Source: Actinomyces slackii (GTDB lineage: Bacteria; Actinomycetota; Actinomycetes; Actinomycetales; Actinomycetaceae). From it: DNA of 64,000 nt. The DNA is taken from assembly GCF_900637295.1 (NCBI RefSeq), contig NZ_LR134363.1:1674001-1738000 (forward strand), written 5' to 3'. Below are positions 18,027-26,254 of this stretch, in pieces. The translations under genes were made by a program, and so were the position numbers. The stretch's first letter is position 1. Each line of letters begins with the position of its first letter. Below the pieces are notes generated by a model. That model searched no databases. It worked only from the letters and a program-made list of their open reading frames with translations, and was not told the DNA's origin.

Positions 18027-18233
18027 ATGAAAGCCCTCATCCCATGCACCACCCGGACTCGCCTGGTCGGCGCTGCCCGGAGGCTGAGGGCCCAGGAGCG
18101 GGGCGACGTCCCCGGCTGGGTCCTTGTCACTCTTATGACGGCCGGACTCGTCGTCGCCCTGTGGGCGGTGGCCGGCACCACCCTGACCCAGGTCTTCCTC
18201 GATGCCATCGGCAAGGTCACCGGTGCGATCTGA
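18027..18233 (+). CDS. Small Flp-pilin-like membrane peptide of the tad operon
   Basis: A 68-residue peptide starting MKALIPCTTRTRLVGAARRL, with a basic head ending RAQERGDVPGW and a single hydrophobic helix VLVTLMTAGLVVALWAVAG. Size, position between tadC and TadE-like genes, and the Gly before the hydrophobic stretch suggest the structural pilin or a pilin-like subunit. The usual Glu at +5 after the Gly is not evident, so it is not a textbook Flp. AAGGAG stands six bases before the ATG. Its end overlaps the next gene. Confidence 0.7.
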   Translation: MKALIPCTTRTRLVGAARRLRAQERGDVPGWVLVTLMTAGLVVALWAVAGTTLTQVFLDAIGKVTGAI

Positions 18234-18633
18234 GGACCACGGCGAGCAGGGCTCGGCGGTTGTGGACTTCGTGCTGGTGGGCACGCTCATCCTGGCCGTC
18301 GTCATCGCCCTGCTCCAGGTGGCCCTGGGACTGCATGCCCGCAATGTCCTCATCGATGCCGCCGGGGAGGGGGCGCGGCGGGCGGCCCTGGTCGGGGGAA
18401 CCGAGGCCGAGGCCGAGGCGCGCGTGCGGGCCCTGGCGGACGCCGCCCTGGCTGAGGGCTATGTGGACACCGTCTCCGTCACGCGCACCAGGGCCCAGGG
18501 CATCGGCGTCGTCGAGGTCCGGGTCACCGCGCCCTTCCCGGTCCTCGGGCTCCTGGGGCCGGGCGGGGCCCTGAGCGTGACCGGACATGCTGTCGATGAG
18601 ACCTCGCTGGTCGGCGTCGAGGGGCTGCCGTGA
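18223..18633 (+). CDS. TadE-like pseudopilin
   Basis: About 136 residues. The start is probably the GTG at 18223, overlapping the pilin stop; an in-frame ATG at 18202 is possible. The TadE pattern is a short polar head ending GEQGSAVVDF, then a single membrane helix VLVGTLILAVVIALLQVALGLHARN, then the helical AAGEGARRAALVGG typical of TadE. The rest is a small extracytoplasmic beta domain. Asp stands where pseudopilins usually have Glu five residues after the Gly. It overlaps the next gene by four bases. Confidence 0.8.
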   Translation: MRSEDHGEQGSAVVDFVLVGTLILAVVIALLQVALGLHARNVLIDAAGEGARRAALVGGTEAEAEARVRALADAALAEGYVDTVSVTRTRAQGIGVVEVRVTAPFPVLGLLGPGGALSVTGHAVDETSLVGVEGLP

Positions 18634-19070
18634 GCCCGCGGCTGCGCTCCTGGGCGCGAGCGGAGGCACTGGCCGAGGAGCGGGGCAACGCCTCGGTGGA
18701 GTTCATCGGCTGGACAGTCATGCTGGTGGTCCCGGTCCTCTACCTGATCGTGGCACTGTCCCAGATCCAGGCGGCCTCCTTCGCGGTGGTCTCAGCCGCC
18801 GATGCCGCCACCCGGGTCCTGGAGGTCGACACCTCCGATCAGGCCGTGGTCCGGGCCCATGCCGCAGCCGGCCTGGCCCTGTCAGACCAGGGCATCGACG
18901 TCGACCCGGCAAGCGCCGTGTCCCTCGAATGCGCGGGAACCTGCGCCCAGGGGGCGGTTCTGCGGGTGGAGGTCGGCGTGGATCTGCCGGGGCTGGGGGC
19001 GATCGGGGCAGGGCGCCAGGCCGTCGTCGTTCACGCCCAGCGCGCCGTGGACTTCCCGGAGGAGGGGTGA
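18630..19070 (+). CDS. TadE/TadF-like pseudopilin
   Basis: A 146-residue protein beginning at a GTG that overlaps the previous stop. The head ends EERGNASVEF, which has the processing Gly and a Glu at +5, followed by the helix IGWTVMLVVPVLYLIVALSQIQ and then AVVSAADAATRVLEV. Two cysteines (ECAGTC) in the exported part could form a disulfide. It is probably a minor pilin cleaved by a prepilin peptidase encoded elsewhere. Its stop overlaps the next start by one base. Confidence 0.78.
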   Translation: MSPRLRSWARAEALAEERGNASVEFIGWTVMLVVPVLYLIVALSQIQAASFAVVSAADAATRVLEVDTSDQAVVRAHAAAGLALSDQGIDVDPASAVSLECAGTCAQGAVLRVEVGVDLPGLGAIGAGRQAVVVHAQRAVDFPEEG

Positions 19071-19543
19071 TGAGGCGCGCGATGAGCAGCGCCCTGGCCT
19101 GGGTGCGTCGCGAGGAGGGCCAGACCCTGATCCTCGGGATCGGCACGATCGCGGTGGTCCTCGCCCTGATCCTGGTCACCGCCTCGGCGACCGCCGTCTA
19201 CCTGGATGTCAAGACCCTGACCTCCTTGGCGGACTCGGCGGCGGCCGCCGGCGCCAATGGGGTGGGGGAGGAGGAGTACTTCGACGGCGAGGCCGGGCCT
19301 TTGCTCGGCGTCCTGACCGACGAGTCCGTTCAGGAGGCCGCGGTCCAGGACCTCACCCACCAGGCCCGGGCCGTGGAGATGGAGGGGCTGCGGATCGTGA
19401 GGGCAGAGGCCTCGGACAGCACGACCGCCATGGTGACGCTGCAGGCCTACTCCCGCCCGCCGTTCCTTCCCTGGGGGATCCTGCCCGCCGAGGGGATCAC
19501 GATCACCGCCACCGGAAGCGCCCGGGTGACCACGGTGAACTGA
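19070..19543 (+). CDS. TadG-like pilus-assembly protein
   Basis: A 157-residue last member of the tad operon, with GGAGGAGGGG just before the ATG. REEGQTLILGIGTIAVVLALILVTASATAV gives a head and single membrane helix, followed by LADSAAAAGANGV, the alanine-rich helix characteristic of TadG/TadE proteins. It lacks the von Willebrand domain of full-length TadG and so is a short form. The helix suggests anchoring in the membrane with the rest outside. Confidence 0.76.
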   Translation: MRRAMSSALAWVRREEGQTLILGIGTIAVVLALILVTASATAVYLDVKTLTSLADSAAAAGANGVGEEEYFDGEAGPLLGVLTDESVQEAAVQDLTHQARAVEMEGLRIVRAEASDSTTAMVTLQAYSRPPFLPWGILPAEGITITATGSARVTTVN

Positions 19544-19561
19544 GGGGCCCAGTGCGGCCAA

Positions 19562-19619
19562 CCCCGGGCGATCGCCCCGGGGAACGACGGCGGGGCCGGC
19601 GGATCTCCGCCGGCCCCGC
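19562..19619. terminator. Bidirectional terminator between the tad operon and the next gene
   Basis: A near-palindrome at 19562-19582 is followed by a perfect 14-bp stem with arms 19590-19603 and 19606-19619. It lies between convergent genes and lacks a U-tract on either side, common for strong GC-rich actinobacterial terminators. Confidence 0.65.
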
Positions 19620-19639
19620 GCTCCCCGGGTTCAGGACTC

Positions 19640-19993
19640 TCAGACGGTCTCGGCAGGGGCCATCGCAGGGATGGGGGCGGTGCCGGGGCGGCGCAGGCGG
19701 AGGTGCATGCCCGCGGCCCTGCGGCGCAGGAGCCGGGTGATGTAGCTGCGCTTGACGGTCAGGAGGATGTTGATGCCCACCACCAGGTAGAAGAAGTTCG
19801 CGATGACGCTGGGCCAGGCGCCCGTGAAGGCGCAGTTGATCATGAGCAGCACCGAGCCGGAGATGTTCAGGGCCTGATACTTCAGCGAGTCGCCGGCCAG
19901 GTTGCCGCGGGAGACCAGGACGTAGGCGTAGAGCAGGGCGGCGGCGCCGGCCCAGGCGCCGACGCTGATGAGGTGGGGGAGCAGATCGTGCAT
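19640..19993 (-). CDS. CBU_0592-type small membrane protein
   Basis: A 117-residue protein with three or four hydrophobic segments: LISVGAWAGAAALLYAYVLVS, YQALNISGSVLLMINCAFTG and WPSVIANFFYLVVGINILLTV, then a basic tail. The pattern G-A-W-x-G with N-I-x-G-S and P-S-V-I-A-N matches the family named after Coxiella CBU_0592, whose function is unknown. The ATG at 19993 has only a weak ribosome binding site. It is divergent from the LysR gene, which may regulate it. Confidence 0.75.
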   Translation of the reverse strand: MHDLLPHLISVGAWAGAAALLYAYVLVSRGNLAGDSLKYQALNISGSVLLMINCAFTGAWPSVIANFFYLVVGINILLTVKRSYITRLLRRRAAGMHLRLRRPGTAPIPAMAPAETV

Positions 19994-20050
19994 GAGAGGA
20001 TCGTGGACCCTTCGCCACTGAAGATCAATCGCAGGTATGAGCATGGGGCA

Positions 20051-20070
20051 TGTAGTAGAACTGAAGTACA
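20051..20070. promoter_or_regulatory. Possible LysR operator in the divergent spacer
   Basis: TGTA and TACA, separated by 12 bases, lie 11 bp before the LysR ATG and inside the shared promoter region. The half-sites are short, so the call rests mainly on position. Confidence 0.3.
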
Positions 20071-20080
20071 CTCATCCGTG

Positions 20081-20992
20081 ATGGATATTTCACCGAATCG
20101 TCTCTCGATCCTCCTGGCCGTCCATCGAGCAGGGGGAGTGGTGGCGGCTGCCGAGACCCTCCAAGTCAGCCCCTCGGCCGTCTCCCAGCAGATCCGCCAA
20201 TTGGAGCGGGAATGCGGCTCTCGGATGCTCCACAGATTCCCCACCGGGGCCACGCTGACGCAGGCCGGCCGCATCCTGGCCGAGACCGCGGAGCGCATCG
20301 AGGCGGAGTTGACCACAGCGAGACGAGAGCTCGCTGATCTTGATGAAACCGTGCCCTCCGGCGTGGTGCGCGTGGGCTCCTTCGCCTCGGCCGTGCGCGC
20401 CCTGCTCCTGCCCCTGCTCACCGTCCTGGAGGAGACCCGGCCCGGCCTGGAGCTGGTCGTCGAGGAGGCCGAGGAGGCGGCGGCCCTGCCCCGGCTGCGC
20501 CGCGGGGAGCTGGACCTGGTGCTCCTGGAGCGCGACGAGCACACCCTGCCCCGCGCCCCCCGGGGCATGGCCGATGCGCCGATGCTGGACGAGGCCTGGC
20601 TCGTCGTCGTTCCCCCCGAGCAGCCCGCGCCCACCACCTTGGCCGATCTGGTCCGCGCCACCTGGATCGACATGGCCCCCTCCACGGCCGGGGCCTTCGC
20701 CCTGGATCGCCTGGAGAGGCATCTCGGAACGCCCCTGACCACCCGGCATGTGGCCTACGACTACGACGTGGTGCTGGCCATGGTCAACCAGGGCCTGGGA
20801 TGCGCGCTGCTGCCCGAGCTGGCCGTCTACGCCGGTGACGTTCCCGAGGGGGTGGGGGTGGCGCGCCTGCCGGGCCTGGGCACTCGCCAGCTCGTGGTGC
20901 GCCACCGCTCCACGCGCACCGAGCCCGGGCCCGCCACGCGCGCCGTCCTTGAGGCGCTGCTCCAGCAGGCCCAGAGCCTGGAGCTGGGCTGA
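20081..20992 (+). CDS. LysR family transcriptional regulator
   Basis: A 303-residue regulator. The winged helix-turn-helix is N-terminal (RLSILLAVHRAGGVVAAAETLQVSPSAVSQQIRQLERECG), followed by the linker helix and a two-lobed effector domain from about residue 90 (VVRVGSFASAVRALLLPLL). The ATG at 20081 gives the normal LysR length. The 87-bp divergent spacer to the small membrane protein gene contains TGTA-12-TACA at 20051-20070, the kind of half-site pair LysR proteins bind, so the membrane protein is a likely target. The effector is unknown. Confidence 0.88.
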   Translation: MDISPNRLSILLAVHRAGGVVAAAETLQVSPSAVSQQIRQLERECGSRMLHRFPTGATLTQAGRILAETAERIEAELTTARRELADLDETVPSGVVRVGSFASAVRALLLPLLTVLEETRPGLELVVEEAEEAAALPRLRRGELDLVLLERDEHTLPRAPRGMADAPMLDEAWLVVVPPEQPAPTTLADLVRATWIDMAPSTAGAFALDRLERHLGTPLTTRHVAYDYDVVLAMVNQGLGCALLPELAVYAGDVPEGVGVARLPGLGTRQLVVRHRSTRTEPGPATRAVLEALLQQAQSLELG

Positions 20993-21040
20993 ACAGCCCG
21001 GTGGGAGGATGCGGCAGCGACCCTGCCGTAGACTCCAGGC

Positions 21041-22162
21041 GTGGCCACTGACTTTCCCGCGCAGATTGAACGACTTCGACACACCTACGCCTCCATCGCG
21101 GCGGTGACGGACCCTGAGGCGCTGCGTGCGCGCATCGCCGAACTCTCCGAGCAGGCCTCAGCGCCGGACCTGTGGGATGACCCCGACGCCGCCCAGGCGG
21201 TCACCTCCGCCCTGTCCCATGCCCAGGCCGACCTCAAACGAGTCGAGTCCCTGGCCGGGCGCATCGAGGACCTGGAGGCCATGGTCGAGCTGGCCGCCGA
21301 GGAGGAGGGCGAGGACGCCGCCGAGATCCTGGCCGAGGCGGAGTCGGACCTGACGGTGATCGGCAAGGACCTGGCCGACCTGGAGATCCGAACCCTGCTG
21401 TCCGGCGAGTACGACCAGCGCGACGCCGTGGTCACCATCCGCTCGGGCGCCGGGGGAGTGGACGCCGCCGACTTCGCCGAGATGCTGCTGCGCATGTACA
21501 CCCGGTGGGCCGAGCGCCACGACTACGCCGTCAAGGTCCTCAACACCTCCTACGCCGAGGAGGCGGGACTGAAGTCGGTGACCTTCGAGGTCCACGCCCC
21601 CTACGCCTACGGGACCCTGTCCGTGGAGGGCGGCACGCACCGCCTGGTGCGCATCAGCCCCTTCGACAACCAGGGAAGGCGCCAGACCTCCTTCGCCGCC
21701 GTCGAGGTCATCCCGCTCATCGAGTCCACCGACCACATCGAGGTCCCCGAGACCGATATCCGCATCGACGTCTTCCGCTCCTCGGGGCCCGGCGGCCAGT
21801 CCGTCAACACCACGGACTCCGCCGTGCGCATCACCCACCTGCCCACGGGCCTGGTGGTCTCCATGCAGGACGAGAAGTCCCAGATCCAGAACCGGGCCGC
21901 GGCCATGCGCGTGCTCCAGTCCCGCCTGCTCCTGCTCAAGCAGCAGGAGGAGGACGCCAAGAAGAAGGAACTGGCCGGGGACATCAAGGCCTCGTGGGGG
22001 GACCAGATGCGCTCCTACGTCCTCAACCCCTACCAGATGGTCAAGGACCTGCGCACCAACCACGAGGTCGGCAACCCCGACTCGGTGTTCGACGGCGATA
22101 TCGACGGCTTCATCGACGCCGGAATCCGGTGGCGTAAGCAGCAGGAGCAGGGCGAGGACTGA
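21041..22162 (+). CDS. prfB: Peptide chain release factor 2
   Basis: A 373-residue RF2 that reads UGA/UAA stop codons and triggers peptide release. The stop-codon motif SPF is in [16 protein letters not shown] and the catalytic GGQ in [18 protein letters not shown]. The N-terminal coiled-coil domain precedes them ([14 protein letters not shown]). The frame is continuous from a GTG at 21041, so the autoregulatory +1 frameshift known from other bacteria is absent, as is usual in Actinobacteria. In many relatives ftsE-ftsX-smpB follow; here an accessory island does. Confidence 0.95.
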   Translation: MATDFPAQIERLRHTYASIAAVTDPEALRARIAELSEQASAPDLWDDPDAAQAVTSALSHAQADLKRVESLAGRIEDLEAMVELAAEEEGEDAAEILAEAESDLTVIGKDLADLEIRTLLSGEYDQRDAVVTIRSGAGGVDAADFAEMLLRMYTRWAERHDYAVKVLNTSYAEEAGLKSVTFEVHAPYAYGTLSVEGGTHRLVRISPFDNQGRRQTSFAAVEVIPLIESTDHIEVPETDIRIDVFRSSGPGGQSVNTTDSAVRITHLPTGLVVSMQDEKSQIQNRAAAMRVLQSRLLLLKQQEEDAKKKELAGDIKASWGDQMRSYVLNPYQMVKDLRTNHEVGNPDSVFDGDIDGFIDAGIRWRKQQEQGED

Positions 22163-22205
22163 GCCGGCGGGACGGGGCCGCACGCCGTCGCTGTCCGCAT
22201 CGGCA

Positions 22206-22237
22206 TGGGCCGTGATCCCCATGGGGGTCACGGCCCA
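22206..22237 (+). terminator. Terminator hairpin after prfB
   Basis: Perfect 10-bp arms at 22206-22215 and 22228-22237, with further CCCC/GGGG pairing inside. It lies 44 bases after the prfB stop; no U-tract follows. Confidence 0.55.
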
Positions 22238-22317
22238 ATCTGCGCTGCGAGCCTGGCTGCGACCTTCCGGTATCCGATGCCGCCTCCGCAGCGGCGTCAC
22301 TGGAGTGGTGTGCTAAA

Positions 22318-22396
22318 GGTAGTGTAGAAACCGTGCTAACGGTAGCGTAGAGACCAGGTTAGAGGTAGGGTAGAAGTCATGTTGGAGGTAGTGTAG
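22318..22396 (+). repeat. Four direct repeats with exact 23-bp period before the DUF4143 ATPase
   Basis: The core GGTAGNGTAG occurs at 22318, 22341, 22364 and 22387, exactly 23 bp apart. Bases 5' of each core are also alike (GCTAAA, GCTAAC, GTTAGA, GTTGGA). The last copy ends four bases before the ATG at 22401. The period is a little over two helical turns. Such iterons at a gene start suggest cooperative binding of an autoregulator, or a translational control element. Confidence 0.8.
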
Positions 22397-22400
22397 GTAG

Positions 22401-23651
22401 ATGGCGTACCTGGTCAGAACCCTTGATCGCGAGCTCGACGAGTTGCTTCCCCTGACGTCCGCCATCGCCATTGATGGGCTCAAGGGCGTCGGCAAGACAG
22501 AGACCGCTCTGCGTCGGTCCGACACCGCCTGGTACCTCGACAATCCCGCGCAGCGGAGCATCATCGAGGCGGACTTCGATCTGACATCGGCGCCCACCGG
22601 CACTCTTCTCATCGATGAGTGGCAGCTCCTTCCGCAGGTGTGGGACTCCGTCCGGCGCGACGTCGATCGTGGAGCAGCACCGGGACGATTCCTCCTCACT
22701 GGCTCAGCGACGCCGGCCAGCGCTGGCGGGACGCACAGCGGGGCGGGCAGGATCCTCTCCCTGCGGATGAGGCCCATGGCCTTGCATGAGCGCGGCGCCG
22801 CCGTGCCCACGGTCTCCATCGCCGATCTGCTCGCCGGGACTCAGGGTGAGATCAGGGGGGATACCACGTTCACCGTGGTGGACTACGCCCGGGCCATCAC
22901 CTCCAGTGGCATGCCTGGCATCATGTCTGCTCCGCCTCGCCTCCAGAGGGGAATGCTTGACGCTTTCCTGCAACGGATCATTGACAGAGACCTTCCCGAC
23001 CAGGGCTTCACCGTCCGGCGCCCCGAGGTGCTGCGCCGCTGGCTTGCGGCATACGCAGCTGCCACGTCAACCACGACCGCCTACTCACGTCTCCTGGATG
23101 CGACGACCGCAGGCGACGGATCGCAGCCGGCAAAGTCGACGACGATCGCCTACCGGGACCACCTGACCAGGTTGTGGCTGCTCGACCCCGTGCCGGGCTG
23201 GGTGCCCGCGAACAACCAGATTCGTCGCCTCCAGCAGGCGCCCAAGCATCACCTGGCGGATCCTGCGCTGGCCGCGCGCGTTCTCGACCTGTCTGACCGG
23301 GCGTTGCTCGGTCCTGCCGGCGCGCACATGATGGGCCCTCTGTTCGAGTCCCTGGTCGCGCTCGGCGTCCGAGTCGCGGCGCAGGCAGCCGAGGCCACGG
23401 TCAGCCACCTCCGGACTGGCAATGGCAACCATGAGATTGATCTGATCGTTCAGGGAGTTGAGGGGCAGATCCTGGCGATCGAGGCCAAACTCGCCGCGGC
23501 CGTCTCCGACGCTGATGTCCGCCATGTGCTGTGGCTGCGCGAGCAGATGCCGGATCGCGTCGTCGACCTGGTGGTGGTGACCGCCGGAACCACCGCCTAC
23601 CGGCGACCCGACGGGGTGGCCGTCGTCCCCCTGGCGCTCCTGGGGGCGTAA
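22401..23651 (+). CDS. AAA ATPase with DUF4143 and a nuclease-like C-terminus
   Basis: A 416-residue protein of the widespread AAA_14-DUF4143 family, whose role is unclear but which often sits in accessory islands. Walker A is DGLKGVGKTETAL (about residue 30), Walker B TGTLLIDEWQLLPQVW, and an arginine region FLLTGSATPA follows. DUF4143 covers about 200-410. Near the end EIDLIVQGVEGQILAIEAKLA matches a PD-(D/E)XK core (D, then E-x-K). The gene directly follows four 23-bp repeats, which probably regulate it. It is the first gene of the island after prfB. Confidence 0.82.
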   Translation: MAYLVRTLDRELDELLPLTSAIAIDGLKGVGKTETALRRSDTAWYLDNPAQRSIIEADFDLTSAPTGTLLIDEWQLLPQVWDSVRRDVDRGAAPGRFLLTGSATPASAGGTHSGAGRILSLRMRPMALHERGAAVPTVSIADLLAGTQGEIRGDTTFTVVDYARAITSSGMPGIMSAPPRLQRGMLDAFLQRIIDRDLPDQGFTVRRPEVLRRWLAAYAAATSTTTAYSRLLDATTAGDGSQPAKSTTIAYRDHLTRLWLLDPVPGWVPANNQIRRLQQAPKHHLADPALAARVLDLSDRALLGPAGAHMMGPLFESLVALGVRVAAQAAEATVSHLRTGNGNHEIDLIVQGVEGQILAIEAKLAAAVSDADVRHVLWLREQMPDRVVDLVVVTAGTTAYRRPDGVAVVPLALLGA

Positions 23652-23784
23652 GAAGCAGGGTTCGTATGAGATCTCTTCCTGTACTCCACACCGCTACTTG
23701 AGATATGAGAGCATTTTCGTAAGTAGTCCAGATGAGTCTCGTCGCAGGTTTGAAGTATGCGGAGTCTTCGCGTAAAGTAACTTC
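23652..23784. other. AT-richer spacer entering the island core
   Basis: A 133-bp spacer in which base composition drops below that of the flanks. I see no clear promoter or repeat in it beyond GAGATCTC. The start of the next gene lacks a good ribosome binding site. Confidence 0.3.
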
Positions 23785-24516
23785 ATGGCGATGCCCCCAT
23801 TTTATCACAGAATAATTACAACATGGCAGGAGGCTGAATTTAATGCGCTCCGATGGATGCGAGGGTGGGGTTATATTGACGCAGCGTTAACTAAAGATGG
23901 AGCGGATGGTGGCTTGGATGTTGTCAGTTCGCAGGCAGTCGCCCAAGTTAAGTTTTATTTGAATTCCAAACCCGTTGGTCGACCAGAGGTTCAGCAGCTT
24001 GTGGGGGCTGCGATCGCGGGTATGCGGCGACAGATTTTTTTCTTTACCTCCAGCACCTACACTCGCAACGCGATCGAATATGCGAATATGACTGGTGTCC
24101 TCCTGTTTACCTATGACCTCGATGGGCGAATGTGTGCGGTGAATCACCATGCGGTCGCCTTCGTTCGTGCCCGTGCTCGAGCAAGTGCCGCGTCATATAA
24201 CTTTAAGCCCCACCCGAACGGGCGTAGTCCTGGGGGAGTGCGTCCCTATGGAGGTTTTGGCCGCAACGCGACCGAGAAGAACACTTTCAATAACTGGGCG
24301 TTGGGTCTGGCGATCTTCGGGATCTGCTGCTTCCCCACGGCGATTGCCGGCGCCATCATGGGGTACCAGGGCAAGCAGGCGGCCGAGCAGGGTCGTGCGA
24401 CGAACGGCGGCGTGGCGCAGGCTGCTTTCCTCATCGGTATCATCTTTGCGGTGCTCGGAATCCTTGGGTTTTTTTCCCAGATGTCTGCCGGGGAGGTCTC
24501 GAGTGTCAGCGGTTGA
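23785..24516 (+). CDS. Mrr-like restriction endonuclease domain fused to a two-helix membrane domain
   Basis: A 243-residue protein. Residues ~10-135 match the Mrr/PD-(D/E)XK fold: WQEAEFNALRWMRGWGYIDA, then the catalytic GADGGLDVVSSQAVAQVK and GRPEVQQLVGAA. Residues ~170-235 form a DUF4190-like pair of membrane helices, LGLAIFGICCFPTAIAGAIMG and AAFLIGIIFAVLGILGFF, so the nuclease faces the cytoplasm from the membrane. The first ~450 bases are AT-rich with TTA, ATA and TTT codons, while the membrane part uses GC-rich host-like codons. The gene thus looks assembled from two sources. A defence role is possible but unproven. Confidence 0.75.
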   Translation: MAMPPFYHRIITTWQEAEFNALRWMRGWGYIDAALTKDGADGGLDVVSSQAVAQVKFYLNSKPVGRPEVQQLVGAAIAGMRRQIFFFTSSTYTRNAIEYANMTGVLLFTYDLDGRMCAVNHHAVAFVRARARASAASYNFKPHPNGRSPGGVRPYGGFGRNATEKNTFNNWALGLAIFGICCFPTAIAGAIMGYQGKQAAEQGRATNGGVAQAAFLIGIIFAVLGILGFFSQMSAGEVSSVSG

Positions 24517-24774
24517 GCCATCGCAACCAGCAGTGTGGTGGCATCTCCTGGGCCTCGATACCGCCTCGCCAGACGCGGCGCGGCCGTCCATGCGGCAGTG
24601 CTCGTTCCCGAAGTGGTGATCGTCACCAGAGTGCTCGCTGGCAACTCGGTCAGCGGGGAGTTGGACGGATACGGACCTGCCGTCGCGTGTGTGGGGGCGG
24701 AAAACGCCCTCGGGCCTGACTCATGACACCTGGGTTGGTTTTCGGGGGTCCTGTTCTCGTTGAGATTCCGGGAG
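24517..24774. other. Non-coding stretch before the IS3 element
   Basis: About 260 bp of host-like composition. Short open frames occur on both strands but none resembles a known protein or has a ribosome binding site. It may be flanking debris from earlier insertions. Confidence 0.3.
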
Positions 24775-24801
24775 TGAAGCGCCCTGGGTTTCGTTCCGTG
24801 G

Positions 24802-25718
24802 TCAGGACGCAACGGGCGCTGGGTCCTGCTGGTGAGTGTACTGGGCTTCGACTTCGGCCGGGGTGGTGTAGCAAAGCGCCTCATGCAACCGGGCCGTGTG
24901 TTCCACCAGTGGACCCAGCCCATGGTGGCCAGCTCGACGGCCTGGGTGGACTCCCAGAGGCGCTGGGAGCCGATGAGCTCGGTCTTGTAGAGCCCGTTGA
25001 CTGTCTCGGCCAAGGCGTTGTCGTAAGAGTCGCCCACGGAAGCCTGGCGAGGCGGTCACCGGCGGTGACCAGCGCATCCGAGTAGGCCAGAGAGACGTAC
25101 TGAGCCCCGCGGTCGCTGTGATGAACCAGGCCCTGTCGGCTTGCGGCGGCGCCGGTGGAGGCCAGAGCATGCTCCAGGGCCAGCAGCGGCAGCCCGGCAG
25201 TGTGCAGGGACCCTGAGACCGCCCACCCCACGATACGCCGGGAGCAGCAGGCATCGGTGATGAACGCGGTGTAGCAGAACCCCGACAGCGTCCTGACATA
25301 GGTGATGTCAGCGACCCACAGCTGATGAGGACGCTCTGGGGTGAACTGCCGCTGGACCAGGTCAGGGCGAGTATCGGGGTCACCGGCTGGGCGGGTAGTG
25401 ACCGGCTTGCGACCACGACGCACCCCCTGCAGCCCGGCGACGCGCATGAGCCGAGCTGTTTGGTCACGACCGATCTGCCAGCCAGCGCGGAGCATCGCCT
25501 GGTGCATCTTCCGCACCCCGTAGACCGAGTAGTTCTGCGCATGGATCCGCTTGATCTTGGGCAACAAGGCCTCATCGCGCAGGGCCGGTCGAGGCCGGAC
25601 GGGACTTCGCGGCCCGGTAGCCGCGGGAGGTGATGAACCCACACTCTGTCGCACGCAGGGTGCGGCAGATGGCCTCGACCCCGAACTGATCACGATGCTC
25701 GTCGATGAACCGGATCAT
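24802..25718 (-). pseudogene. IS3-family orfB (DDE transposase) with at least three frameshifts
   Basis: The frame starts MIRFIDEHRDQFGVEAICRT at an ATG overlapping the orfA stop, then needs frame changes near 25597, 25045 and 24903. The pieces give an rve integrase core: HQLWVADITYVRT with the first Asp, LVHHSDRGAQYVS with the second, and DSYDNALAETVNGLYKTE with the catalytic Glu. The end reads TARLHEALCYTTPAEVEAQY. All three catalytic residues survive but the frame does not, so the gene is dead unless the breaks are sequencing errors. Confidence 0.85.
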
Positions 25719-26037
25719 TTCGTCGTGGGGCGGTCGAGCTCCGCTGCGAAAAACGCCGAAGCCTTCCGCAGGATCTCGTTGGCGCGGCGCAGCTCGAGGT
25801 TCTCCCTGCGCAACCGGCGCAGCTCCCTACTGACTCCTCAGTAGCCGGCCCAGGGGCCTGACCGCGATCTATGCTGCGCTGCTTCCACCAGTTGCGCAGA
25901 GTGTGGGGCGAAATCCCGCCCAGGGCCTGGCCCACCGCGGTGCAGGCCGCCCAGCCCGAGCACTGCTCGGACTGGATTGTCTCCTCGATGAGCTGCAGGG
26001 CCCGGGCCTTGAACTCCGGGGTGTACTTCTGGGGCAT
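25715..26037 (-). pseudogene. IS3-family orfA (helix-turn-helix) with a frameshift
   Basis: Starts MPQKYTPEFKARALQLIEE and contains ISPHTLRNWWKQ, the helix-turn-helix of IS3 OrfA proteins. After PGPATEESV the frame slips by one base near 25828. The other frame continues RELRRLRRENLELRRANEIL and ends ELDRPTTK, the leucine-zipper tail. The recovered stop overlaps the orfB start, as in intact IS3 elements. Confidence 0.82.
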
Positions 26038-26088
26038 GTTCCGATCCTCCTTGAGGAAGTAGCCCGGAACGAAACCCAGGGCGCTTCA

Positions 26089-26155
26089 GTACACTCACCA
26101 GCAGGACCCAACACCCGTTGCATCCTGACCATGGAGCGAAACCCAGGACGCTTCA
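26089..26155. repeat. Partial second IS end abutting the IS3 element
   Basis: Read on the minus strand, these 67 bases closely match the left end of the IS3 element (24775-24843), with scattered base changes. This is an IS terminus with part of its orfB tail, pointing inwards. It lies flush against the right inverted repeat, so a related copy, oppositely oriented and almost wholly deleted, once sat here. Confidence 0.7.
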
Positions 26156-26254
26156 CACAACCTCCCACCCCTCTGACCAGAATCGTTGCTAGACCCTATG
26201 ACACCGCCCTTCACCGCTTGACACCAAGAACACGAAGAGCTGAGATAGACTAAA

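Larger units (their letters stand above)
24775..26088 (-). mobile_element. IS3-family insertion sequence, decayed
   Basis: A 1314-bp element bounded by perfect 23-bp inverted repeats at 24775-24797 and 26066-26088. It has the two-gene layout (orfA, orfB) of IS3 elements on the minus strand. Both genes carry frameshifts, so it cannot make transposase by itself. No matching target duplication is visible: flanks read GAG on the left and GTA on the right. A piece of a related element abuts the right end. Confidence 0.85.

Noticed and set aside
21041-21120. Possible programmed +1 frameshift in prfB
   Set aside because: The frame is continuous from the GTG and no in-frame TGA with an upstream Shine-Dalgarno-like stretch is present.
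24535-24726. Short plus-strand frame after the Mrr-like gene
   Set aside because: It starts without a ribosome binding site and its sequence resembles no family I know.
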